A DNA stretch of 64,000 nucleotides from an uncultured Flavobacteriaceae bacterium (lineage in GTDB: Bacteria > Bacteroidota > Bacteroidia > Flavobacteriales > Flavobacteriaceae): contig CANLUS010000003.1 of the NCBI GenBank assembly GCA_947494325.1, positions 434,001 through 498,000 of the forward strand, given 5' to 3'. The notes beneath the pieces were generated by a model. That model saw only the letters and a list, made by a program, of their open reading frames with translations. It was not told the DNA's origin and ran no database searches. Shown piece by piece: positions 45,818 through 54,954 of the stretch. Position 1 is the stretch's first letter; every line of letters begins with the position of its first letter. Position numbers and translations under genes: made by a program.

Positions 45818-46012
45818 ACAACGGTTCGGCTAAGGTTAGTACGGGATTAAATTAGCATTTAATTACGGATTAAGCGATTAGCCAAAACTTTTTATTTTGT
45901 TTTATCTTTTTCTGTTCTAAAGCCAAATCAAAAGATTTAGCGGACTTTATAAAAATACACTAAACTTTGGATTAAGCACTAAAACCCGTATTAATTTTAG
46001 CCATTGTTAGCC
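45818..46012. repeat. attC-like site, third type, long loop
   Basis: About 195 bp. The left arm GGCTAAGGTTAGTACGGG pairs with the right arm CCCGTATTAATTTTAGCC. The loop is twice as long as in other sites and shows no coding frame. It ends GTTAGCC. Confidence 0.75.
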
Positions 46013-46017
46013 AAAGT

Positions 46018-46608
46018 TTATTTTCCCCAAATTTCCCACCACTTTTTATCGTCAATCCCCTTATTTTGCTCAACAAGTTTCTTTGCAAGTTGATAATTCC
46101 ATTTACATTTTTGTCTTTTATGTGGCCCATTGTGCCAATAATCATATGTTACTTCATTTCCAAATGATTCTATTAATTCAACTAAGCTTTCAGTTCCACC
46201 AAATGGCCCAGCCCAAGGATTGTATTTTAATTTTCCTTTGTCTTCCAGTTTACTTATACTTATTAATTCATATTCTCCTTGAAATATAGTATCAATAAGA
46301 GATTCAAATTCCCAAATTTTGTCAATATTAAACATCGGATGTTTTATCCTAATATCGGGCTTTGTTAATTCCCATAATTTTCTATACGTTTTACCTTCTT
46401 CACTATGGAAATCAAACACATTTGAAAACCATTCAAGAGATTTTTCATCTAAATAATTAATCCAGTCTATTGTTTCTATCCTATCAAGGTTACCGTCCTG
46501 AATATATATATCTTTCTCTTTTTTTATCTTAGTGAATAATTTCTCTAATTTCTCAAAACTTTCTGTTTCATTAATTTTAAACTCTAAGTAAAAATAATCT
46601 GAATCCAT
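46018..46608 (-). CDS. Cassette: soluble protein, unknown
   Basis: This 196-residue acidic protein with no signal peptide is rich in Trp near the end (KKWWEIWGK). Small acidic cytoplasmic proteins of this kind include many immunity proteins, but no family is recognised. Ends GTTAGCCAAA / TTTGGCTAAC match, with the right end lying about 100 bp from the start codon. A second TCTGGCTAAT copy (46617-46627) precedes it. Confidence 0.6.
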   Translation of the reverse strand: MDSDYFYLEFKINETESFEKLEKLFTKIKKEKDIYIQDGNLDRIETIDWINYLDEKSLEWFSNVFDFHSEEGKTYRKLWELTKPDIRIKHPMFNIDKIWEFESLIDTIFQGEYELISISKLEDKGKLKYNPWAGPFGGTESLVELIESFGNEVTYDYWHNGPHKRQKCKWNYQLAKKLVEQNKGIDDKKWWEIWGK

Positions 46609-46710
46609 AATTTATATTCTGGCTAATGTTTTTTATTTGGTTTTATAAATCAGTTGTTAGATTTTCTGGTTTATAGTATTAATTTTCCTTTCTGAGTGAG
46701 AGAAATTTTG

Positions 46711-46842
46711 GCTAACGGTTGGGCTATGGTTTCGTTGTGGAATTGTCCGCTAGGACCATTCCGCGAGAACCAAGCGATGATTTAAAGGTAGGAATTTTCA
46801 GTGGAAAATTCCGCCACAATGAATTATAGCCGTTGTTAGCTA
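46711..46842. repeat. attC-like site, GGCTAT type
   Basis: AACGGTTGGGCTATGG / AATTATAGCCGTTGTTAGC, 132 bp. Confidence 0.85.
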
Positions 46843-46849
46843 CTTTGCA

Positions 46850-47452
46850 TTATTTCATTTTTGATTCAATAAAAATTTTTCCATTCAAAGGAGTCCAAAT
46901 TCCAATTGAATAATCATCTTCTGTTATAATTTTTTGAAATTCGAATATTTTATCACTGGTCAAATCTCCAGAATACTTTATTGGAACTTTTTTTATTATT
47001 CCGAACAATAGTTTGTCTCCACCTTGACAATTCGTGTCAATATGAAATTCAGTCGGTTCAAAAGTCAATTCATATTCGAGTTCGCCTTTCTGATCATAAA
47101 ATTTCCATAATCCAGTCCGATAATAATGGAAAAACCTGCAGGGACCACCCGTACAGCAACCTATGTAGGATCCTAATCGGTAATTTCCTTCCGTTTTTAG
47201 TGTCCCGTTTTGGTAGTACTCTTTCCAAAACCCAACTTTCAAGTCGCTAATTCCATATTTACTAATTGCGACCGCACCTTTACCTAAAAGAATACTGTCT
47301 TTTTTTAATTCTATTATTGTATCCTGCTTTGGAAGTCCATCTTTTAATTGTCCGTATAGTTTATTATCCGAAATGTAAGTCCCTAAATCTTCTTGCCCAA
47401 ATAATGTTTGGCATTGAAGTAAGATAAGTGATATGATAATTACGATTCTCAT
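46850..47452 (-). CDS. Cassette: secreted protein with MORN-like repeats
   Basis: The start at 47452 (MRIVIIISLILLQCQ) is chosen because the longer frame reads into the palindrome. The 200-residue product has a signal peptide and two or three MORN/YwqK-like units (GFWKEYYQNGTLKTEGNYRL, GLWKFYDQKGELEYELTF). A GCCTGGPC cysteine cluster lies between them. Ends GTTAGCTAC / GTAGCTAAC match. Possibly a surface or immunity-like protein. Confidence 0.7.
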   Translation of the reverse strand: MRIVIIISLILLQCQTLFGQEDLGTYISDNKLYGQLKDGLPKQDTIIELKKDSILLGKGAVAISKYGISDLKVGFWKEYYQNGTLKTEGNYRLGSYIGCCTGGPCRFFHYYRTGLWKFYDQKGELEYELTFEPTEFHIDTNCQGGDKLLFGIIKKVPIKYSGDLTSDKIFEFQKIITEDDYSIGIWTPLNGKIFIESKMK

Positions 47453-47466
47453 TTTTGGCATTGTAG

Positions 47467-47598
47467 CTAACGGTTGGGCTATGGTTTCGTTGTGGAATCG
47501 TCCGTTAGGACATTCCGAGAAAACCAAGCGTTCATTGCAAGATAAGAATTTCCGTTTAGGAAATTCCGCCGCAATGAATTATAGCCGTTGTTGTAAAC
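47467..47598. repeat. attC-like site, GGCTAT type, CATTGCAAG subtype
   Basis: AACGGTTGGGCTATGG / AATTATAGCCGTTGTTGTAA. The inner segment CATTGCAAGATAAGAATTTC pairs partly with GGAAATTCC. Confidence 0.85.
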
Positions 47599-47607
47599 AG
47601 TTATTTT

Positions 47608-48105
47608 TTAACACCCGCAATACATGTGAATTTCGGTGTTTTTTCCAATTTCCTTAATTTCAAAATAACAACCAACGCCATTGTCCATTGGTCCAAATTT
47701 GGTTTTATCCGAATTCCAACCATGCTTTATATCCATTGGCGAACTCTCAAAAATAAGCTCAACCCATTGGATTAAACTTCCTTTAGCGGTTTTTGGCAAA
47801 ATCAGTTTAGAAGTTATTCCACCAGCTTCTCTACATTGTTCTTCTGAGTAAACAATTCCGTTCTCAAATTTTTGTTTAAAAGAACAAACACTGTAATCAG
47901 GATAATCATATTTTTTCACTTCAAACTTTTGAGATTCCGTTTTATAATTCCGATTCAGATATAAGTAAGTAACATTTTGGGAATAGTTTGTTTTTTTTAA
48001 TTCAGAGTTCAATTCCTTAACCTTTGGTTTTTTGAGCTCAAAATTTTGGGCTAGACCAAAAAAAGGAAAGATCATAAATAACAATATTAAGTATCTCAAT
48101 TTCAT
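47608..48105 (-). CDS. Cassette: secreted protein, unknown
   Basis: This 165-residue protein has a signal peptide (MKLRYLILLFMIFPFFGLAQ) and two cysteines at its very C-terminus (MYCGC). The mature part has no recognised domain. Ends match over 14 of 15 positions (GTTGTAAACAGTTAT / ATAATTGTTTACAAC), one of the best examples in the array. Confidence 0.65.
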   Translation of the reverse strand: MKLRYLILLFMIFPFFGLAQNFELKKPKVKELNSELKKTNYSQNVTYLYLNRNYKTESQKFEVKKYDYPDYSVCSFKQKFENGIVYSEEQCREAGGITSKLILPKTAKGSLIQWVELIFESSPMDIKHGWNSDKTKFGPMDNGVGCYFEIKEIGKNTEIHMYCGC

Positions 48106-48113
48106 AATTGTTT

Positions 48114-48244
48114 ACAACGGTTGGGCTATGGTTTCGTTGTGGAATTGTCCGCTAGGACCATTCCGCGAGAACCAAGCGATGCTAGAAAGGTAGGGATTTT
48201 CCGTGGAAAATTCCGCCACAATGAATTATAGCCGTTGTTGTGCT
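48114..48244. repeat. attC-like site, GGCTAT type
   Basis: AACGGTTGGGCTATGG / AATTATAGCCGTTGTTGTGC, 131 bp. Confidence 0.85.
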
Positions 48245-48309
48245 TTCGTTATTTTTTTTTCGATTTGTTTGCTACTGATATTGAATTACCTCTTTTAAGT
48301 CTATATAAT

Positions 48310-49071
48310 TTAATCGTTGAAAGGTTCATCTAAAAGTTTTTTGATAGACTTTAAATTAGTTAACAAATCTCTATAATTTTCTAATGATTGATTCGTATTA
48401 TAGAATCTATTATCTACTAAATTTTCAAATTTCAAGGAATTTAGTAATCTTCTATTTTCAATAGTGTTAAATTTTGAAGGTCCGAGAGTCTTACTAAATT
48501 CAGAAAACGCATTATCCATATTCTTAAAATTCATATGGTCATACATATATGGAACCATATTGTCGTTTATATCTTCGGATTCTAAAGTCTCTAAACGTTT
48601 TATTTCTTCAAAAACCGCAGGAAGGCTATAGAGTTTTTGTTTTAATTCACTATTTGAAAGCAATGAAACTTGCCCTGTATTTAGACCTTCTTCCAGCGTT
48701 CCTATTTTTATGTCAATCGAATTTGATGACATAATTGCAAATATTAAACTATCAATGGCTCTTGAATTGATTTTGTCTTGAGGCAATGAAAACATTTCTA
48801 AAAGAGATTTGGTCTTTTCCACTTGTTCTTGTTCAAGCAAAATTTCTAGATTAGTGGCCTCAATATTTTGGCCTACTTCTTCAGATAATCTTTTAATAAA
48901 AGTCTTTGCTTCATTCCGTTGTTTTTTCAGTTCGTTCCAGTTATTAATTTGTAAAGCAATTAAAATTCCGATTACCACAAGAATGATTTCACCTATTGCG
49001 TACTTAAAATACTTTCCGGTTTTGTTTTCCATAAGCAAGTTTTGTCTAATTTTTCTAAAGAATTTTATCAT
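48310..49071 (-). CDS. Cassette: DUF6090 family protein (copy 3)
   Basis: This 253-residue protein has the shared start MIKFFRKIRQNLLMENKTG and IILVVIGILIALQINNW. The periplasmic part (residues 55-253) is unlike the other copies. Ends GTTGTGCTTTCG / GAAGCACAAC match. No 345-bp element. Confidence 0.85.
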   Translation of the reverse strand: MIKFFRKIRQNLLMENKTGKYFKYAIGEIILVVIGILIALQINNWNELKKQRNEAKTFIKRLSEEVGQNIEATNLEILLEQEQVEKTKSLLEMFSLPQDKINSRAIDSLIFAIMSSNSIDIKIGTLEEGLNTGQVSLLSNSELKQKLYSLPAVFEEIKRLETLESEDINDNMVPYMYDHMNFKNMDNAFSEFSKTLGPSKFNTIENRRLLNSLKFENLVDNRFYNTNQSLENYRDLLTNLKSIKKLLDEPFND

Positions 49072-49096
49072 TGGTTAGCGGTATCTGATAATGAAG

Positions 49097-49226
49097 CACA
49101 ACGGTTTGGCTATGGTTTCGTTGTGGAATTGTCTGCTAGGACTATTCCGCGAGAACCAAGCCATCATTGCAAGATAAGAATTTCCGTTTAGGAAATTCCG
49201 CCACAATGAATTATAGCCGTTGTTGT
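49097..49226. repeat. attC-like site, GGCTAT type, CATTGCAAG subtype
   Basis: AACGGTTTGGCTATGG / AATTATAGCCGTTGTTGTAC, 130 bp. Confidence 0.85.
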
Positions 49227-49240
49227 ACACCGTTTTTAAT

Positions 49241-49897
49241 TTAAAATTGACCAACTACTTTTAGAAGTATAGCCGTAGGCGCAACGACTAACCCTAAATA
49301 AAAAATATACTTTCCATGTTTTCTGTCATTATCAGAATATGAGTAAACTTTTTGTCCATTAGGTAAAGTCTTTTTAGAAGTCCATAGAAAATAACCAATG
49401 ATTAGTCCTAAAAAACCACCTAAAAATGAAAAAAAATATCCTCCAATGATCCAAGGTTTTTGATTTCCTTCTGGTTTTGCCAGATCTTTTAACCTTGCAT
49501 TTTTCATCGAGTTTAAAAGTTCTTTGTCAATTGATTTTCCTCTCTTTTTTAATAGTTTTTGTGCAAGCGCATAATCAAATTCATTCCATTCGTCAGACTT
49601 TAATAAAATCTCATATAGTTCCTCATCAGAAAACTCAAATAAATAATAATCCTTGTCAATTTGATTAATTATCTCTTCAGCTTTTTTTTCAAGAATTTCT
49701 TCAGCTTTTTTAAAATCTGATTGCTTTATTCGAATTTCTATTTCGTTTTGTAAAGTATTTCCGGAAAATGTAACATCCACTGGAGGAACATTATCAGCAA
49801 GTAATGATTCAATTCCACTCTCTTTTAACAAATTCTTTAATTCATTTGCCTGTTCCAAAGTTGGGAATTTTCTAAATATTGAATAATTGTCTTTCAT
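49241..49897 (-). CDS. Cassette: DUF2007-like domain with membrane tail
   Basis: This 218-residue protein has an N-terminal domain (about residues 5-72) that reads as DUF2007 (FPTLEQANELKNLLKESGIE, IRIKQSDFKKAEEIL), a putative signal-transducing fold. A helical middle and two C-terminal membrane helices (IIGGYFFSFLGGFLGLIIGY and YIFYLGLVVAPTAILLK) follow. Ends GTTGTACACC / GGTGTACAAC match, including a G.T position. Confidence 0.7.
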   Translation of the reverse strand: MKDNYSIFRKFPTLEQANELKNLLKESGIESLLADNVPPVDVTFSGNTLQNEIEIRIKQSDFKKAEEILEKKAEEIINQIDKDYYLFEFSDEELYEILLKSDEWNEFDYALAQKLLKKRGKSIDKELLNSMKNARLKDLAKPEGNQKPWIIGGYFFSFLGGFLGLIIGYFLWTSKKTLPNGQKVYSYSDNDRKHGKYIFYLGLVVAPTAILLKVVGQF

Positions 49898-49918
49898 TCA
49901 AGGATTTTTCAAATGGTG

Positions 49919-50045
49919 TACAACGGTTTGTGTATGGTTAGTTGCGGGAAATCCGTTAGGATTTTCCGACGTAGGAGCAAGTTAATTAATTCAAGTGAAT
50001 TCCTGCGAAGGAATTCCGCCGTAATTAATTATACACGTTGTTGTG
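49919..50045. repeat. attC-like site, GTGTAT type
   Basis: AACGGTTTGTGTATGG / AATTATACACGTTGTTGTGC, 127 bp. The last codons of the next gene lie inside it. Confidence 0.85.
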
Positions 50046-50973
50046 CTTTCGTTATTTCATTGATTATTTGAGTAATTCCTTCTTCTAATGACGTCACTTT
50101 AAAATCAGGAAACCGGTTGTTAAACTTAGAAGAATCGAAAATATAATCTTGATCAAATTGATATAATAATTCTACAATTTCTTTCACATTTGAATTAAAA
50201 AGACCAAATATTTTTATCATCCATTTTTTTAAAATCATATAGTTTAGTTTTGAACCATAGACTTTAGAACAAATTTCAATAAATTCTTTGTTTGTCTTTC
50301 TATTTGAATCACAAGGTAAATGCCAAGTCTGATTATATGCATCAACAGTATTACCGAGCAAGGCGGTCGCCCTACCCGCATCTGGAGTATAAATTAGGGT
50401 TCGAAGGGTAGAATCATTTACCAACACTTGTAATTTCTTCCTCTTTTTAATATTGTCGAAAATAGTAGCATTCGTTCCACTTTGTGTATTTGCCGGCCCG
50501 TAAAATTCGGGAGCACGACAAATCATTGCAATTATCGATTTTTTTTTCATTTCTTTCAATAACATTGTAGCTATTTCAGCTCTGGCTTCACCTTTAATAC
50601 TAATCGGATTGAAGGGAGTTTCTTCTGTCATTACCCCATTTATTGCCCCATACATATAAACATTATCAAAAAACACCATTTTAGCCCTGTGACGTTTACA
50701 GGCATCAATAATATTACTCATCATAATTGGCCATTTTTCCTTCCAAATAAGCGAATTATATGGCAATCCGACCGCCATATATACGATATCACTGCCTTTG
50801 ACAGCTTGGTCACATTCTGATTCGATCAATAAATTGGCAGAAAATAATTGATCTGTTTCATTTACTTTTTTGGGATTTCTACTAACTAAACGAATATTTT
50901 TCGTGAAATTTTTATACAGCTCTTTTGCTATTTCAGTTGCGATAATTCCATTGGCTCCCAATATTGTTTGCAT
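50029..50973 (-). CDS. Cassette: NAD-dependent epimerase/dehydratase-like protein
   Basis: This 314-residue extended SDR starts MQTILGANGIIATEIA (Rossmann motif), with VYMAVGLPY and FFDNVYMYGAI (Tyr in the active-site region). It ends ITKAQQRV with its stop codon inside the cassette site, so its last three residues are encoded by the R/L-box region. The ends are of the DUF6090-cassette kind (GTTGTGCTTTCG / GAAGCACAAC). Confidence 0.8.
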   Translation of the reverse strand: MQTILGANGIIATEIAKELYKNFTKNIRLVSRNPKKVNETDQLFSANLLIESECDQAVKGSDIVYMAVGLPYNSLIWKEKWPIMMSNIIDACKRHRAKMVFFDNVYMYGAINGVMTEETPFNPISIKGEARAEIATMLLKEMKKKSIIAMICRAPEFYGPANTQSGTNATIFDNIKKRKKLQVLVNDSTLRTLIYTPDAGRATALLGNTVDAYNQTWHLPCDSNRKTNKEFIEICSKVYGSKLNYMILKKWMIKIFGLFNSNVKEIVELLYQFDQDYIFDSSKFNNRFPDFKVTSLEEGITQIINEITKAQQRV

Positions 50974-51015
50974 AATCTTTTTTAAAATTCAATTAGGTTA
51001 TACTTTTAATGAAGC

Positions 51016-51135
51016 ACAACGGTTTGTGTATGGTTAGTTGCGTAAGCGACTAAGATAACAAAAAAGCGTAGGAGTAAGGAAATCCGCGAGGATTTCCGTG
51101 GCACTATTTAAACAACTTAGCAATTAACTATACAC
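51016..51135. repeat. attC-like site, GTGTAT type with GTTGCG body
   Basis: AACGGTTTGTGTATGG / AACTATACACGGTGTTAGC. Inner GGAAATCC / GGATTTCC pair. The body resembles the left half of the chimeric site at 40228. Confidence 0.8.
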
Positions 51136-51139
51136 GGTG

Positions 51140-51976
51140 TTAGCGGTAGTTTTTATTGTTTCGTATTCTATATGTTCGGATAATGTTTTCTAATTGTTGA
51201 TGAGTGATATCTAATTTGTCAATTTCTATTTTTTCAAATATTTCATCATCATACCAATAAGTCAGATAGGATTTTGCGGATTTCCCATATCCTTCTTGAA
51301 TCACTTCTTCACTTTTGATATTTGTCCAATTTTTAAATTCAGTTGTTATTGTTTCGATTCCTCTATTGTTGATGATTATTTGAGGTTTATTGTTGAGAAT
51401 TTTGCGTAATTCTTTTATAGAGTTATAAATTCCGATTAAGCTCATAATTCCACCCAATACATAATTTCTATTCGTTCCTTTTGAAATAAAATATATTCCA
51501 ACTGCTATTATTAAAATTGAAATGATTAGTTCAAATATTCCTAAGGATTTAGAAAACTTAATTATAGTTTTTGGCGGAATAGAATTATCTTCTCGATAAA
51601 TATCTTCTTTAACGAATTTTTTTTCGAGCTTTTTTAGTTCTTTTTTATCTTCAAGAGTTCTAATTTCAGTTTTCTCAAATACATTTCCGTCATTCCAAAT
51701 CAGTTTTTCTTGGATTGCTCTTTTTTTTAGTTCATGAACGTTTCTAACATTACCAAATGCCCAAATACGCCATTTGGTAATCATAAAACTCCAAACTAAC
51801 CAAGCAATTACAAAACCTAAAACAAATCCAATTCCAATTCCCCATTTTGGAATTAAATTTTGATTGGATAAATAAAATGACAATGCTGGAATTCCAATAA
51901 TACATATAAAGACAGGAACATTCACCATTAAATGTCCTCTACTTATTGCTTCATTAACTGAAATTTCTTGTCTCAT
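51140..51976 (-). CDS. Cassette: membrane protein with four helices, unknown
   Basis: This 278-residue protein has hydrophobic pairs at about residues 17-60 and 145-190. A cytoplasmic linker lies between them and a C-terminal beta-rich domain follows. No family was recognised. Ends GTTAGCGGTA / TACCGCTAAC match. Confidence 0.65.
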   Translation of the reverse strand: MRQEISVNEAISRGHLMVNVPVFICIIGIPALSFYLSNQNLIPKWGIGIGFVLGFVIAWLVWSFMITKWRIWAFGNVRNVHELKKRAIQEKLIWNDGNVFEKTEIRTLEDKKELKKLEKKFVKEDIYREDNSIPPKTIIKFSKSLGIFELIISILIIAVGIYFISKGTNRNYVLGGIMSLIGIYNSIKELRKILNNKPQIIINNRGIETITTEFKNWTNIKSEEVIQEGYGKSAKSYLTYWYDDEIFEKIEIDKLDITHQQLENIIRTYRIRNNKNYR

Positions 51977-51997
51977 TAATTTCGATAGTCAAATTAC

Positions 51998-52126
51998 CGC
52001 TAACGGTTTGTGTATGGTTAGTTGCGGGAAATCCGTTAGGATTTTCCGACGTTGAGCTAAGTTAATTAATTTCGAGTGAATTCCTGCGAAGGAATTCCGC
52101 CGTAATTAATTATACACGTTGTTGTG
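51998..52126. repeat. attC-like site, GTGTAT type
   Basis: AACGGTTTGTGTATGG / AATTATACACGTTGTTGTGC, 129 bp. Confidence 0.85.
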
Positions 52127-52132
52127 CTTTCG

Positions 52133-52915
52133 TTATTTTTTTAGTTTATCTTCAAAATCACATTGATTGGATAATTTTGATTTCATTATATCAACTTCGT
52201 TATTAATCAGTTTCAATAATTCTGAACGTCTTCTTAGTATACTCCCTTCAATTACTAAATCTTCATATAATCTGGACTTTGACTCAATTGGGATCTTTTT
52301 AGGCAAATCTACACTTAAGTTATCTTGTATCTCTTTTGGGTAAATTTCTTTATAATTTGAATGTACTGCACCTACATTAAACCAATCAGCAGTTTGTATA
52401 ACTCGGTTGATTACTATATTAAAATTACTTTGAATTGTATTTCCGTAACCCTCAACTGTTTTTGCGTATCGATTTAATGATTTCGTGATGTTCTTGTTTT
52501 TAATTATATTTAAATTTCCACTTGATTTTATGTCTTCATAAGTTGAAGTATTCGGAACGAAATATTGACTTCCGTCTCTTCTTGAGAGCGCAACAGCTTT
52601 TCCTAATTCTATTAGATTTACCTTCTCATTCTGTATAGTGATTATTGCCTTATTAGATGCTTCAATACGTTTATTATTAAGAGTCGTTAATTGTTCAATT
52701 TGAATTTTATCTTGTTCTATATCGTCTAATAACAGACAGTAATAGGATTGTTCAAGTTTTGATGCCTTTCCATTCTCATTCCAATTATTAATCTGTAACG
52801 CAATCAAAATTCCAATAACAACAAGAATAATTTCTCCGATTGCGTACTTAAAGTACTTTCCGGTTTTATTTTCCATAAGTAAGTTTTGTCTAATTTTCCT
52901 GAAGAATTTTATCAT
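52133..52915 (-). CDS. Cassette: DUF6090 family protein (copy 4)
   Basis: This 260-residue protein has the common N-terminus and membrane helix. The periplasmic part has its own sequence (SRRDGSQYFVPNTSTYEDIK, TADWFNVGAVHS). Ends GTTGTGCTTTCG / GAAGCACAAC match. The 345-bp element copy 2 follows immediately upstream of the gene. Confidence 0.85.
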   Translation of the reverse strand: MIKFFRKIRQNLLMENKTGKYFKYAIGEIILVVIGILIALQINNWNENGKASKLEQSYYCLLLDDIEQDKIQIEQLTTLNNKRIEASNKAIITIQNEKVNLIELGKAVALSRRDGSQYFVPNTSTYEDIKSSGNLNIIKNKNITKSLNRYAKTVEGYGNTIQSNFNIVINRVIQTADWFNVGAVHSNYKEIYPKEIQDNLSVDLPKKIPIESKSRLYEDLVIEGSILRRRSELLKLINNEVDIMKSKLSNQCDFEDKLKK

Positions 52916-52948
52916 TGGTTATTTTGGGTTCTCTTAATGAAGCACAAC

Positions 52949-53293
52949 TAAGGGCTAAACGTAGTTCAGCTTCGGGAATGAAGATACACAAAATGGATAA
53001 CAATATTGTGATTAGGCGACTTCCGCTTAAAATCATAATATTATTTGTCAACTAGGTAACATAGTTACCGTTTGTTGCCATTTTATTGTATTGGGAATTC
53101 AAGGAGTTGATCCAAATTACTTTTAGCAGACGATGGCTCACGTTTAGGCTCAATGTCCGTCGAAGGCGATTGTTCTACAAGTATCAAGGAGTAAGTAATT
53201 TGGTTTAGCCCTTAGATGGAACACATTCACTTTAAGGACAGGAGTGCGTAGCACGTAGTAATTAAAGTTCGCCTTTGGCGAATGTGTTCCATC
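52949..53293. mobile_element. 345-bp non-coding element, copy 2
   Basis: Same junctions as copy 1 (AAC at the left, GG at the right). It differs from copy 1 by one base that I could see (ACAGG instead of ACGGG near position 53239). Confidence 0.8.
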
Positions 53294-53418
53294 GGTTGGG
53301 CTATGGTTTCGTTGCGGAATTGTCCGCACGGATTATTCCGTGTTACCAAGCCTTCATTGCAAGATAAGAATTTCCGTTTAGGAAATTCCGCCGCAATGAA
53401 TTATAGCCGTTGTTGCCA
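53294..53418. repeat. attC-like site, GGCTAT type, next to element copy 2
   Basis: GGTTGGGCTATGG / AATTATAGCCGTTGTTGCC, 125 bp. The element lies between it and the AAC box. Confidence 0.8.
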
Positions 53419-53425
53419 ACTGGCT

Positions 53426-54004
53426 TTATTTCATTATTTGAGTCAGATAAACGATTCCAAAAATCCAACCAATATAGAGTAGAGTGTAAGTCAGCGAGTA
53501 AACTGCTGAAATTCCAATATCTCCTTTTGTATCTTTTGATTTACTAAAAACAAATTTTAGTGCTCTGAAAAAAATCCAATACAACATTGCGATAATAATA
53601 AAAAGCGAAAACCAAAAAATAGCTTCTAGAACCATTAGCAATACAATTATTAAAATGGTCATTCCAATCCACAAGAGTATTGATAGAATCAATCCACCAA
53701 TTCCGTCGCCAGCATCAATTGAAGGTGTATCGAAAGTCGGTGAAGTAGTTCCGATTATATCACCTCGTTTAAATTCCCGAAACTTCGGAAAATTGTCAAT
53801 CAGCCCAATTCCGGTAAAAAGGCCATACGTCATAAAAAGGAATAGTGATGTTGCAATAATACCTAATGACAAATAGAGATTTGAAGTTAGGCTTCGGTTG
53901 TAGTTAATTCCCGTCAAATAAACAGTTAGAAATGTAATTCCGATTACAAGTAATGAAACTATGAAAACGGATTTTCCTTTTAAGTAATTCTGTTTAATTT
54001 TCAA
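53426..54004 (-). CDS. Cassette: polytopic membrane protein, unknown
   Basis: This 192-residue protein has about five membrane helices and a hydrophilic loop with GIGLIDNFPKFREFKRGDII. No known family. Ends GTTGCCAAC / GTTGGCAAC match. Confidence 0.65.
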   Translation of the reverse strand: MKIKQNYLKGKSVFIVSLLVIGITFLTVYLTGINYNRSLTSNLYLSLGIIATSLFLFMTYGLFTGIGLIDNFPKFREFKRGDIIGTTSPTFDTPSIDAGDGIGGLILSILLWIGMTILIIVLLMVLEAIFWFSLFIIIAMLYWIFFRALKFVFSKSKDTKGDIGISAVYSLTYTLLYIGWIFGIVYLTQIMK

Positions 54005-54029
54005 TTTAGAGTATTTTGGTCAGCTTGTT

Positions 54030-54155
54030 GGCAACGGTTTGTGTATGGTTAGTTACGGAAAATCAGTTAGGGTTTTCCGACTTTGAGCTAAGTTAATTAA
54101 TTCGCGTGAATTCCTGCGAAGGAATTCCGTAGTAATTAATTATACACATTGTTAC
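54030..54155. repeat. attC-like site, GTGTAT type
   Basis: AACGGTTTGTGTATGG / AATTATACACATTGTTACC, 126 bp. Confidence 0.85.
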
Positions 54156-54802
54156 CTGCTGGCTTTTTTTACAAATATTTTTTTCAATTCGCTTTTATAT
54201 TTATCATAATCTTTGCTGGTCGAAACCATAAATTCTCCTTCGCCAATTCTCCAAGTCCTGAATTTGTATTTATTCCCATTTTGTTCGAATTCCGAAGCTG
54301 TTAATTCGATAAACATCTTTTGGTTTTTATTCGAATTAAAATATTCTCCTTCAAATGTTTTAAAATCAGTTTGTGGTAGATTTTCACTTATTCCAGATGA
54401 TGTTAATATTATTCCGTCTTCAGGAACTTTTAATTTTTTTCTCCAAGTAAAGGCGTTAATTCCAAATTCCTTTTGGTTATCTACATTATAAATTACAGTG
54501 ACATAATCTTTTGAGAAATTTTTTGGTAATTCAAAAATCAGTGGCCTGTTTTGATATTGATACCAACCAAACAAAAGAAAAACAATTCCGCTTTCAATTA
54601 GAAGAATTTTTTTCCAATTTTTGACAAACTTTTTAAGTAGCAAGTCAACTATAAAAAAGACAACTGCAAATCCGATTAACGCAAAAGCAACAAGTAGTCC
54701 CCAGCCTTGTCCATCAGATTCCTTGAAAAAAATATAAATCGCCCAAATAATTGAAATTATCATTAGAATCAATAAAGGCGTTATTTTACGAAAAGTTTTC
54801 AT
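54152..54802 (-). CDS. Cassette: membrane protein, unknown
   Basis: The start at 54802 (MKTFRKITPLLILMIIS) avoids reading into the palindrome. The 216-residue protein has three membrane helices in its first 110 residues and a beta-rich exported C-terminal half (VTVIYNVDNQKEFGINAFTW). Ends GTTACCTGC / GCAGGTAAC match. Confidence 0.65.
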   Translation of the reverse strand: MKTFRKITPLLILMIISIIWAIYIFFKESDGQGWGLLVAFALIGFAVVFFIVDLLLKKFVKNWKKILLIESGIVFLLFGWYQYQNRPLIFELPKNFSKDYVTVIYNVDNQKEFGINAFTWRKKLKVPEDGIILTSSGISENLPQTDFKTFEGEYFNSNKNQKMFIELTASEFEQNGNKYKFRTWRIGEGEFMVSTSKDYDKYKSELKKIFVKKASR

Positions 54803-54811
54803 CGGCTTGCA

Positions 54812-54942
54812 GGTAACGGTTGGGCTATGGTTTCGTTGCGGAATCGTCCGCAAGGACATTCCGAGAATACCAAGCCATAATTGCAAGATAAGAATTTCCG
54901 TTTAGGAAATTCCGTAGCAATGAATTATAGCCGTTGTTGGCA
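54812..54942. repeat. attC-like site, GGCTAT type, CATTGCAAG-like subtype
   Basis: AACGGTTGGGCTATGG / AATTATAGCCGTTGTTGGC, 131 bp. Confidence 0.85.
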
Positions 54943-54954
54943 ACTGTTTTTGAT

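Noticed and set aside
53282-53482. Plus-strand open frames in GGCTAT-type sites (also 35871-36053 and 47433-47657)
   Set aside because: They recur with the repeat and read the same peptide; no start signal or conservation beyond the palindrome.
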